This document shows, one piece after another, positions 23,677 through 34,937 of a stretch of 64,000 nucleotides of DNA. The translations under genes were made by a program, and so were the position numbers. The notes under the pieces were generated by a model. The model worked only from the letters and a program-made list of their open reading frames with translations, was not told the origin of the DNA and made no database searches. The stretch spans positions 22,503,928-22,567,927 of the forward strand of contig JASWHV010000001.1 in NCBI GenBank assembly GCA_030760725.1. The letters run 5' to 3'. The DNA is from Neostapfia colusana. Lineage: Eukaryota; Streptophyta; Magnoliopsida; Poales; Poaceae. Position 1 is the first letter of the stretch. Each line of letters opens with the position of its first letter.

Positions 23677-24413
23677 AAAGTGTATAACATATGCAAAGTG
23701 TAAAAAAATCTCTCCTTATACATATTTCTCCCCCTTTGACAATGTATTCAGCAAGGTTCAAAAGAGAAATTTTTAAATGTTATGAGCATATTATAACATA
23801 TACATACAAAACAAAGCTCATCCAAGTCATACTATCAGGTTACTTACACTATCACATCAATGAGATACATAAAGTAGTGTAAGCCATGCTAGAGATCAAA
23901 TGTATTTTTCAGTTTAAGCAAGTCATGACCTCCCTTACTCAACTATTTCAAAACCTTAAAACATGACACTTGTTGCTGCATTTTTATTATTCATAATCAT
24001 TTAAGGCACAAAGTTGATCATATGATATTTGCAAGAGATTATATGCCGTATCAGCCTTATTCTAACCAACCAAGCGAAGCCTATGTCATTTGACAATCAG
24101 AAGCTTAAGGACATGGTTTTAGTCATACACAATTCCTTCCAAGTTCATATCTTAGTGCAATGATAAGCAATCTCAAAAGAAGAAGTGTGATGCATGCATA
24201 TTCTCTTGATCTTTTCTCAATTTTTTATTTGAAAACTCAACATGTGAGTTGATCACTTGATTAATTTTTTATGATTAAAAGCACTTGTGAGCACGCAACA
24301 AGTTCAAAACAGCAAGAAAGTTCAATCATGACCAGATTTAGTGTAAGTAATTATTCCAATTACTAGTCATGGCAAAAACTACAAAATGTATAACATGAGT
24401 AATGTAGTAAGAA
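23677..24413 (-). other. Internal spacer of El-3 between El-4 and El-5
   Basis: This is AT-rich, non-coding sequence of the 3' internal region of El-3. It contains a further polypurine tract (minus strand AAAGGGGGAGAAA, near 23729-23741), followed by sequence resembling that beside the LTR (compare 23741-23752 with 9201-9212). No ORF worth calling. Confidence 0.75.
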
Positions 24414-27031
24414 CTTTCTGTAAAAGCCCAAGAAAAGGGACTTGCAAAAACTTTTCTTCACTTCACAACACCACAGTTCTTGTTGTGGATAGCTGGTAAA
24501 ACAAAGTGGGAAGAGCAAGTAACCTCCATCAAATGAGTGGTTAGAAGGGAAACTTACACTTTCACAACATGGGAAAATTCTACACATATGATCACACATG
24601 GGAGAGAAATTTCAAACTGTTGCATTCAAATTCATGATTGCAGCAGCTAAAACAAGGAGCAAAGGGCATAATTGGATTCCTTGGGTTCAATTCAGTGGGG
24701 ATACAAAGTTTCAATAATTTTTTAAAAGATTTGCTACCCATTTTTCCAAAAAGGATCCAAATATGCCAAGAATTCAAATATACATTTGAATTTGAGGGAG
24801 ATTTGCCAAACCATACCAATTTAGCTCAGATTGAGATTTCCAACATTTGAATTCATCATTTATCAAGTTTTGGAGATCTTTTGAGCAGTGGTAGAGCACT
24901 GGCAGTGGGGCCCACATGTCATAGGACTTAGTTGGTTTAATCCCTAAGCAATGTGATCGGGTTGCACTCCACCGGGAGAAGCACCGAGCGACACCGCGGG
25001 GGGGGGGGGGGGGGAGCCGGACGCCACCTCCTGCTGGATTTCATGCGCTGGCGAGCTCCTCGTGGGGGTGCCTTAACTCCCAGCCGCGCTCAGCGAGCCA
25101 CGGCACCGAGAGACGCCGGCCCCTTCCCTCTCATCGCCGAGAACCGAGACGCCGCCGCCATCGCAAAAACTCGCTCGGAGCGATCACAGCTCGCGCGAAA
25201 GCATCGGCAGCGCAGCAAACCAGAATTCCCAGACCTCCCACGCACTCCCCGCATCATTTCCGGTCGAGTTGAGCCACTACAAACCGAGCAAAACAACGTT
25301 TTCGTGGCCGCCGGGAAGAACCGAGCAAAGGTGCTCCCGTGGGCAGCTCGGCAGAAGACTTGTCACGACCAAGAAGGAGCAGTTTTGGACGTGCCTAGGC
25401 TCCACGCTGCTCAACCCCAAAGCCTAGAACCAGTGACCGATCATCGCCAGCGAATTTCGCAAAACATCTCCAACCGGTGCAGAACTACCCTCAGGTAAGA
25501 AACCCACAAATTCCCGACGTATGATTGCTTAGAGTTTATCAAACTGCACACACAGGAGCTAGACTTGATGGCGCCCAAGTTTGCTCCGCAACCCTAGCTT
25601 AATTTTGGCTGTAGCCGGCGTATTTCCCGGTTTTCCAGCCGCGGTTATGGCGGGAAAGGTCGGGCTCACGGTGACGACTAGGTTAGAGCGCTCCCCGAGC
25701 CCTAGCATGGCCTTGTCGACCTTCCATGAGATCCCCCGGTGCTGTAGAGCCTTTCCACCGAGGTTTTGGTGGGCTACGATGGCCGGGCGCCATAACTGAA
25801 GGGAGTCCGAGCCGCTGCACCGTCGCCAGCTAGGTTAGGGCCACCGCCGACCGGAGCAGGCGGTACCAGCGTGTTCAGCGCGCGAAAATAGGCCCAGGCG
25901 GCGAGTTTCCGGCCAGAAGGCGGTCGGGAAGCCAAGTCCGGCGAGCTGCCGAGGTGTGCCGGCGAGGGGGCGGCGCGGGAAAAAGGGCGGGCGCGAGGAA
26001 GAAGACGAGCCGGCCGGGCCCGCTCGTCAGTCCCTCGCGGCACAGTGTGGGGATCTTCTGTTACACCGGATCGGCTGTGAACACGCGGAAAACAATCCTG
26101 TGGCCCCGTGCGGTGCAGCCGAGGTGATGACACGTGGGAGCCGGGCCCGCTGTCAGAAGTTTGAACTTTTCCCGGATAATTCGAATTCCAGAAATTCCCC
26201 AAACTTTAGAACTCCATAACTTTTGCTAGGAAGCTCCAATTTTAGTGATTCAAATTGGGTTGGATTCATCTTGCCTATCTATGTCCAAATATACAACCCA
26301 ATTTGTATGAAACCCATTAATTAATTCTGGAAAATTCTTTAAAACTTTTCAGAAAAAAGAATTTTAGAGGGAGTTTGATTCATCCAAAAATCCCCAAATT
26401 TTGCCAGAATGTTCTTTAGGACATTAGTGAACCCCTGTAAATGTTTCAGACCATTTGGAGTTGATTTAGTCAGAGCAATTCAAATTTGATGATGCTGTGT
26501 TCATTTGAATACAGAAACATTTCAGAGAATTTCCAAAACTTGGAAATTCAGTTCTGGGCAAATCTTAGCTCCAAAAATGCTGAGAAAATTCATGCAAACT
26601 CTATGAGCTATAATTGAAATTGTAGTTCACTAAGTTGGGCATGAACAGGGGTGTTACCTCAGAATTAATTCTTCTTTGCTTATTTGCTAAAAGAATTATT
26701 CTGAGCAAACCACTCAGTGAAAAGTGCTAATATTTGGTCCAGAGGGTTTCCTTGTGACAAGGAACTAACACAAAAATTCCCAGCTCCATTGGAGCTGTGG
26801 ACCACCCTGTCCTGTTTAACCACTTGAGGGATTAATATGGAAAAGGGAGAAAAATCACTTAGCACTTAACCATGTACTTAGGTCCAGGCCCAAGCCACCC
26901 ACACCCAGTTCATCTTTAAATTCTTAAACAGAGTTCCAGGTGTTAGAGACTGGTTACTAGAACTAATAGCAGTAACCTTACAATAACTTGTATGCATATT
27001 AATTAACATGTAGTATTTCATAAACGTGTAG

Positions 27032-28233
27032 TCACTGAAGAAGAGACTCCGGAAGTGCTAGACTTCCTTCTTCCGGACGAAGACTTAACCCCTGACCAGC
27101 AGCAACAAGGCAAGCCCCTGTTTGCATTAACCTTTTTATAAGTTTTTCCTTTGTTTACATGTGTCATATGAAGTATGTATGTGCATTAGGTATAGGATGA
27201 ATGAAACCCCACTTGCATAACCAAAGGTTCCTTAAAGAGTGAGGGTAGTGTCTAAGACCTCAAATAGATAGGCTATGCTTAAAGATTCATAGGGCTTCGG
27301 TACAAGTCGAGTAGTTGGAATCTACTCGCGAGATAGGCTTGGGACGCACGGGTTCGGTTGAGTGATGTGAGATCACATTAGTAATGAAAATGAGACTGGG
27401 CAGGGGCTAGGGCGCAGCAAGAGGGAGTCTTGTGTGCGCAGCCCTGTCCGTGTCGATTGAGGACCGAGCCGTGTGCGGCCCATGCTAATCAAGTTTGAAT
27501 GTACCGAAGGCATATCGGATATATGGGCCCTGATAAACCGATGTAGCCTAAACCTCCGGGCGTCGAGGCATAACGCACCGATTTATAGGTGTAGGCTGAG
27601 GGCAGCAAGGTGGAAATCTGCCAACGGGCATAGAGAGATGCTCCATGTGGGGAACCTCCTGCTCGTTTCGGTGCGACCGGTTCGACATTTGGGCTGTTGG
27701 GTGAAAGGTTGTCCCGTACGACATCGAGTGAGCGTGCTGTGCAGCTCCGCGGGTGGGCATACGTGACGTGCTCTTTGGGTTTCCCTGCAGGTGTATATCG
27801 AGTCGATTCGCTGTCCCTCGCGGTGAAGAGTACCACTTGGTCACTGAGTCGTGACGTAGATTAATGGATGAAACCTGTTGATTCAATATTGCTGGTTGAT
27901 ATAATTGTATTGCTACATGTGTGCCACCAAATACTGCTTACTAAATTTCAGATTTCATGAACTGTTAACTTGTTGCTAAAAGATGAACTAAGGATGAACT
28001 TGTAGGCGTGTCCTTTTGCTGAAATGTTACTATCCTATATCCATTGTACCCCTCATGTAGAGTTTCATGCTTTGGTGAGTCGGTTAAGCCTTGCTGAGCC
28101 TTCGTGCTCACGGTTGCTGCTTAAGTGTTTTTCAGGTGAGGAGCCACCCACGGACTCGGAGTACGAGTCAACCGGCGAGGGTTACCCTCCGTCGGGGACC
28201 ACGGCTGAGTGGGAGCCGTACACGCCGCGCTGA
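27032..28233 (+). other. Exon-like blocks A and B inside the El-5 5' LTR
   Basis: Block A is 27032-27109 (78 nt, phase 1-1), between the acceptor ACGTGTAG and the donor ACAAG|GCAAGC. Its peptide contains EEETPEVLDFLLPDED. Block B is 28136-28233, after the acceptor GTTTTTCAG. It starts in phase 1, contains DSEYESTGEGYPPSG, and ends EWEPYTPR then TGA. AATAAA follows about 100 nt later. The intervening 1026 nt would be a GC-AG intron. An upstream donor at 25494 could supply a leader exon, but no ATG-led frame joins block A in phase. Confidence 0.6.
27290..27860 (+). other. Conserved non-coding block inside the A-B intron of the El-5 LTR
   Basis: This segment is recognisably homologous to 10060-10620 (minus) in El-4 and about 3130-3700 (minus) in El-1, although the rest of these LTRs is hard to align. 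Shared words include a hairpin at 27308-27328 (stem CGAGTAG/CTACTCG, 7-nt loop), the segment GAGGACCG..CCGTGTGCGG near 27459-27480, and a second hairpin ending GTGACGTAG near 27840-27859. It reads as constrained RNA or DNA rather than protein. Function is unknown. Confidence 0.5.
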
Positions 28234-28493
28234 GCTGAGGAGTGCAGCTAGTGTGGGTTGCCCTAGGGCTGGGCAACCACTTTTGCTAGATAGGCGGGCG
28301 TGAGTTGTATAAAAGAAACTTCCGCTGTGTAATAAAGACCCTAGTTTGTAACTGAGAAGTGTACTACTTTGTACATTCAGTTTGTTTTTCCCATGTAATA
28401 TAATGTATTCTTATGACGTGTGCTGTCGGGTGTCGCATCGCGCGGCACCACCCTCTGCGATCCTGGATGAGCGGATTCCGGTCCGCCACAGCC

Positions 28494-28505
28494 TGGTATC
28501 AGAGC
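28494..28505 (+). promoter_or_regulatory. Primer binding site (initiator Met tRNA) of El-5
   Basis: TGGTATCAGAGC lies three bases after the 5' LTR. Confidence 0.95.
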
Positions 28506-30334
28506 TGCATTGGGGATAGCACAGTGCTTAAGAACCGTATTACGGGAAAACTTAGGCTTACGGTGAGGATTCGGTAGTTGCCCAAGTAAGGACTATATTA
28601 GCATAGTTACTTAAAGTGGCAAAGACTAACTTATGTGTTATAATTCTGAATTTCAATTATTGTAACGACGCACCTACGCTCTGGTAAGTATGGTAAGGAA
28701 CGCCACCGAAAGCGGTTCAATTTCGGTTAGCTCTCCCTGACGAGGAACGTGGTTCAGGGGTTGATCTCACAACTTGGTGTGAGACGTCAATATGAAACTC
28801 TTGGACTCTTCATGTCTTTGAGTTCATATGAAACGCTGATCTCTAGCGTGCATTAGGAAAGTAAGTGGAGACCCCATCGCGTGGTCAGTAACGCGAGAGT
28901 GTGTTCGTCTGGAAATAGCCTAGGAGGACATACACAGCGCTTGCCATCGGCGTGCCCTGCAGGGCAGTAGGTGGTATCTGTTGGGTTGATAACATTCCCA
29001 ACCGTGACGACCCGTTCATGACATACTCGGGTTCCCCGTCGTGGGGTGTTGAAACACGATCACGTACCTTGAGATGTGACCTAGCTCAAGGACGGCCGTA
29101 TGGCAATGATACAGGCGTTTGTATTTACTTTTAAATATGGAACTGCCTGAAATGAACAACCTTTGAGTGCACCATCATTGTGTGGTCTTCTGCAGGTACT
29201 AACCACGTATGTATCCATGTAGAAAACGTGTGCGAGAGACCGTTTAGTGCCACACTTGAGACGTATATGCCGGTATGATCCGGTTTGGATTTTCATTGGT
29301 GAGGAACGTAGTACCGAGATATTGTAGGCATATGCATGAAAATATTTAGAACAAGGAACTAAAATCATTAGGTTCAACAATTAAGACCCTGGTTGGGTAT
29401 AAGAATGGGATAGTGGACCAGGATAGCTAAAGGGATGAAAAACAGAGTGCTCGGTTTTGGGCAGCACGTTTGCTGATCTTCAACAGGGCATAACTCACCA
29501 GTCTTTTAGCCCAGAGAGGTGTGCTATATAGCTCTGGAAAGGTATTTAAGTACTCTAAAACTTTGTTGTAGACTTCCAGAGCTGAAACTCACCTTCAGAT
29601 GGCTAAAATCTCAGAGGAATGTGAACTGTCCAGAACCAGGACAGAGTAGAACATTCTCTGAACTGTTTTGTTTTTCAATGATAACTCCCAGTAGCAAAAC
29701 CCAAAAAATTCATATGATACCTCCTTAGAAAGAGTAGAAGATGTGTGATATCTTTGCAATTCAAAGTTTCTGAAGTTTCAGCACAGATTTCAGTGGAAAC
29801 TCGAATGGAAAACAGCAACTTCCAAGGGAGGTGCTGTTAAAAATTCTTCCAGAAATTCTGCTGACTTTGAATTAGCATAACTTTTTAACCAAGGCTGATC
29901 TGGGGGCAATTGAATACTAGTTGGAAAGATACTGAAGTTAACTTTAACTTTGGTATTCAACTTGAGTCATGAAAATGCCCAGAACCAGATCAAAACTTGG
30001 AATAGGTAGAAACTGGTCATTCTGACAGAAGAATGACAGTTGAACTCATTGGAGAGGGTGTTGTACCCTAAGGGTGGTATACGTGATGACAACGCGATAG
30101 TAATGTCTCGTGGTGGCCAAACCTAGTTATGGTAAGCTTCCAAAGTGGAGGTTCATCAAGTTGGATTAAACTAGCTTGTGTTTGGTCTGGTAATGGTGTA
30201 GCTTGTGCAAAGTTATTACACTATCTACTTACGAGATGTATCGCATGTTTTTATTGTCATTATGTTTTACACCTATTTCATTTGGACTGCATGCACTCTC
30301 TTGCGGGACTGATGTTATTGTCGTATGGTTGCAG
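28506..30334 (+). other. Leader of El-5
   Basis: This 1.8 kb leader has no extra ORF. It ends in TATGGTTGCAG directly before the gag ATG, an acceptor-like context. The open frame 5' of that ATG begins at a TTG and lacks conservation, so I take 30335 as the gag start. Confidence 0.7.
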
Positions 30335-33300
30335 ATGGTTCGCACTAGGACCACGCACGAGGTTGGTGGCTCTAGCCAAGGGGGAGGCGATGACTCCCAG
30401 CCACCGGCCTACGATAGCACCCCGCAGCAGCAGCCACCACCGCCGCCTCCGCTTACTCTAGCGGATGTGATAGCGGCACTGGTGGGAGGTCGTGAGGAGC
30501 AGACCGACCTGCTCCGCACGATCGTGCAGAATACGTCCCAGGCGGGGGGACGTCAAGAGCGAGGGCCTCGTGAGCCCCGCAAAGTGTCGTACTTGGATTT
30601 CATGAGTACGCACCCTCCAGTGTTCACCGAAGCTGAAGAACCACTGGAGGCTGACAACTGGCTGCGGACCATCGAGTCCAAGTTTGGGCTGCTCCAGTGT
30701 ACGGAGCGGCAGAAGACCCTGTTCGCAGCACAGCAGCTCCACGGTGCCGCTGGTGCGTGGTGGGCGAATTATGTCGCCTCACGTCCGGCTGGCCATGCCG
30801 TGGAATGGCAAGAGTTCCGGGAGGCGTTCCGCGCCTATCACATTCCTCCCGGAATCATGAAGAGGAAGTTCCAAGAATTCTTGGAGCTGAAGCAGGGCGG
30901 GAGGAGTGCCCACGACTACTCCCGTGCCTTCAACCATCTGGCGCAGTACGCGTCAGACTATATCTCCACTGAGGAGAAGAAGAGGGAGCACTTCTATCGG
31001 GGGTTACACCCCGAAATGAAGACCCACCTCGTACAGTGGAACCGCGGCACATTCAACGACCTAGTCAATGCCGCAATCATGCAAGAGGACGCTCAGCGGG
31101 AGTTAGCAACTGAGCAGAGGAAGCGCAGCGCTCCACCTAGCAGCGGTGGTGGCACACCCCAGAAGTACCGTATGGTGTATCGGACACCATCCGGGCAGCA
31201 GTGGCATCCACCGGCGCGACCCCAACGGTTCGGGGGACGTCCGTTCCAGTCACCTTCGTTCCGTCCGCCGATGCCGCCACCAAGACAGCAGCAGCAGCAG
31301 CAACAGACGGTACCCCGGGCCTTTCCACCGCCACAACGCGCCCCGGGATTCCGTCCACCGATCAGCGGGGGACCGCCCCGTTTCACCTGCTTCACGTGTG
31401 GCCAGGTGGGCCACTTCGCGAAGGACTGTCACCAGGGGCAGCAGAGCAGCGGGCAAGCCCAGTTCCAGGGCGGTGCTCGAGGCCGACCTCCGGTAAAGAA
31501 GGTTGGTCAGCGGACTGGAGGCATTCGCAACCTCGACAATGAGGACGCCCTAGAGGGAGACAACGTGCTGGCGGGTACGTTTACTCTCAACCATCAAGCC
31601 ATCGTCATATTGTTTGATTCTGGTGCAACCCACAACTTTATTAGTGCATCATATGTGGTTAAGCATCAGCTGGAAGCCTTTCCAACCGAGTGTTCATATA
31701 TGATCTGCTCACCGGGAGGAAAGATTTCAGCAACGATGATGGTTCCAAAAGCACCACTGTGCTTAGGTGGGAAGATATACCCCACCACTATGATTATCCT
31801 CAAGGGGCAGAAGATTGATGCAATCTTGGGAATGTCATGGCTAAGCTACCATGGCGCTGTCCTGGAAACCCTATCACGGATGGTTCACCTCAACTCCCCA
31901 TTACACCATCCGCAGTCCCTCCTATTAGATAATCCAGTCAGAGAGGTTTCAGCGATCAACAATACTGAAACTCTCAAGTTAGAAGACATCCCCGTAGTCC
32001 GGGGGTATCCTGACGTGTTCCCGGATGATCTTCCGGGCATGCCACCTGAGCGGGATGTCGAGTTCAAGATTGAACTTGCACCCGGGACTACGCCCATATC
32101 ACGGAGACCATACAAGATGGCTCCGAACGAGCTGGCTGAATTAAAAGAACAGCTCAATGATCTGTTGAGCAAGGGTTTCATTAGGCCGAGTTCCTCGCCT
32201 TGGGGGATGCTCGGCGCTGTTCGTGAAGAAGAAGGATGAAACCCTGAGGCTATGCGTGGATTACCGGCCTCTCAACGCCGTCACCATCAAGAATAAGTAT
32301 CCACTGCCCCGCATCGACATATTGTTTGATCAACTTGTGGGTGCAAGTGTGTTCTCCAAGGTGGACCTTTGCTCTGGATATCACCAGATAAAGATCCGGG
32401 CGGAGGATATTCCGAAGACGGCCATCTCGACGAGATATGGAATATATGAGTATCTCGTCATGTCTTTTGGTCTCACAAACGCTCCAGCCCATTTCATGTA
32501 TCTCATGAACTCGGTGTTCATGCCAGAGCTGGACAAGTTCGTGGTAGTATTCATCGACGATATCTTGGTTTACTCCAAGACAGAAGCCGAACATGCCGAA
32601 CACTTGTGGATCGTTCTTCAACGATTGCAAGACCACAAGCTCTACGCCAAGTTCAGCAAATGTGAGTTTTGGATCAGCCAAGTGCCATTCTTGGGACATA
32701 TCATCTCAGCGGAAGGCATTGCGGTTGACCCAAGTAAAATAAAGCAAGTGCTGAAATGGAAAGCTCCCACTTCAGTTCATGAAGTCAGAAGCTTCCTCGG
32801 GTTAGCGGGATACTATCGGAGATTTATTCCAAGTTTCTCCAAGCTCGCTAAGCCGATGACAGAATTGCTGAAGAAGGGAACGAAATATGTTTGGAACACG
32901 GCGTGTGAAGGAGCATTCCAAACATTGGTGAAGCATCTCACCACAGCCCCGGTCTTAGCTCAGCCGGATATAACAAAGCCCTTCGACGTGTATTGTGACG
33001 CGTCCGGTATTGGGCTTGGCTGCGTGTTGATGCAGGAAGGACGTGTGGTCGCTTATGGCTCACGCCAACTTCGGAACCATGAGCAGCATTATCCCACTCA
33101 TGATCTGGAGCTTGCTGCAGTGGTTTTGGCGCTGAAAATGTGGAGGCACTATCTCCTGGGGAATCTAGTGCATCTGTAGACCGACCACAAGAGCTTGAAA
33201 TACATTTTCACCCAGAAGGAGCTGAATATGAGGCAAAGGAGGTGGTTAGTATTAATATAGGACTATGAAATTGAGATTCACTACCACCCCGGCAAGGCGA

Positions 33301-34871
33301 ATATGGTTGCCGACGCGCTGAGTCGGAAATCACATGTCCATCACCTCACCGTTACACCGGTGGAGGAGGAAGAGCCAAGTGTATACTTGGTTCCACATGG
33401 ATCGCTGTACAACCTTGCCCTCATCCCTACTATTAGGGAGGACATCATTGCAGCTCAGAAGACGGATAAAGGCATGGCACATCTCCGGAGACGGATAGAC
33501 AATGGAGAGATTAAATGTTTCCGGAAGGATGATGAGGGGACGTTGTGGTTCAATGACCGCATAGTCGTACCCCGGAATATGGAGATGAGAAAGAAGATCC
33601 TCGATGAAGCTCACTTGTCCAAGTACTCCATTCATCCGGGCAGCAACAAAATGTACCAAGATTTGAAAAAGAAATTTTGGTGGACACGGATGAAGCGGGA
33701 GGTAGCGAAGTACGTATCCGAGTGTGATACGTGTAGACAAGTAAAGGCTGATCATATGAGGAAATCAGGGTTGCTGCAACCCCTGAAAATTCCAGCATGG
33801 AAATGGGAAGATGTGAGCATGGATTTCATTGTGGGATTACCCTTAACATCCAACAAACATGATTCCATTTGGGTGATCGTTGACCGACTAACCAAGTCAG
33901 CTCACTTCATCCCCGTGCATACACATTTCCATGCCAACAGATATGCGGAGTTATATATTGCCAGGATTTTATGCCTGCATGGTGTACCCAAGACCATAGT
34001 CTCAGACCGAGGCGCATTGTTTGTATCTCGCTTTTGGGAGCAGTTACATGCTGCTTTGGGTACTAAACTGATTAGAAGCTCCGCTTACCACCCTCAGACA
34101 GATGGCCAGACAGAGAGGGTGAATCAAGTATTAGAAGACATGTTGAGAGCATGTGCCATCCACCATGGTAGGAACTGGGATGATCACTTACCATTGGCGG
34201 AATTCTCGTACAACAATGGCTATCAGGCGAGTATCAAGATGGCACCCTACGAAGCTCTCTACGGTCGCAAGTGCCGCACCCCATTAAATTGGTGCGAGTC
34301 CGGTGAAAGGGTCACATTCGGGGTTGATGTGGTGAACGACGCCGAAGAGCGCGTTCGGACAATTCAAGCCAATTTAAAAGCCGCTCAATCCCGGCAGAAT
34401 AGCTGCGCTGATAAGAGGCATAGGCCGTTGCACTTTGACGTTGGGGAACACGTGTACCTACACGTGTCTCCGATGAAGGGCGTGCACCGGTTCGGTGTGA
34501 AGGGGAAGCTCGCTCCCCGTTTCATTGGACCCTATGCTATCACCGAGAAGTGCGGACCAGCGGCGTATCGATTGGAGTTACCGGCATCTCTTGCTGGTGT
34601 CCATGATGTTTTTCATGTTTCGCAACTGTGAAAATGTTTGAAGCATACGGCTGCTGTTCCTACCGAAGACATCGGCGAGCTGAAACCGGATTTAACATAT
34701 GATGAGTATCCGGTGGGAATTCTTGATGAGAAAGCCAGGACCACACGCAGCAGAACGTTGTGGTTCTACAAAATACTCTGGAGCAACCACACCACCGAAG
34801 AAGCGACGTGGGAGAGCGAGGAGTTCCTTCGCTCAAATTACCTGGAGTTCATGGTTTCTCAACACGGGTAA
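30335..34871 (+). pseudogene. El-5 gag-pol (one frameshift, three stops)
   Basis: Gag starts at ATG 30335 (MVRTRTTHE) and has the gag core (WWANYVASRPAG) and a zinc knuckle C-C-H-C at 31388-31431. The protease DSGATH motif is near 31618. The frame changes in a G-run at 32202-32206. After that RT (FIDD near 32555), RNase H, integrase and a C-terminal chromodomain (WFYKILWSNH) follow in one frame. That frame is interrupted by TAG at 33177-33179 and 33258-33260 and TGA at 34629-34631, just before the chromodomain. The protein is close to that of El-4. The copy is inactive, although it could be mobilised in trans, since the primer site and tract are intact. Confidence 0.93.
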
Positions 34872-34920
34872 GTCCCTATTACATCGCCATCTCTTCTTTT
34901 GTAATCTCGGGACGAGATTC

Positions 34921-34937
34921 TTTTAAGGGGAGAGGGA
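34921..34937 (+). promoter_or_regulatory. Polypurine tract of El-5
   Basis: TTTTAAGGGGAGAGGGA immediately precedes the 3' LTR. Confidence 0.9.

Larger units (their letters stand above)
24419..28490 (+). repeat. 5' LTR of El-5 (4072 bp)
   Basis: The LTR reads TGTAAAAGCCC...GTCCGCCACA. A CpG-rich block lies at about 24950-26160 and includes a run of 17 G at 24998-25014. A strong donor-like site CTCAG|GTAAGAA has its exon edge at 25494. AATAAA is at 28331-28336. The 181-codon frame at 24953-25498 starts with GTG and is shifted in the other LTR, so I do not call it. Confidence 0.95.

Noticed and set aside
24953..25498. 181-codon open frame in the El-5 LTR
   Set aside because: It starts with GTG, lies in CpG-rich sequence where stops are rare, and is shifted in the other LTR of the same element (around 35520-36010). 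Not a supported protein.
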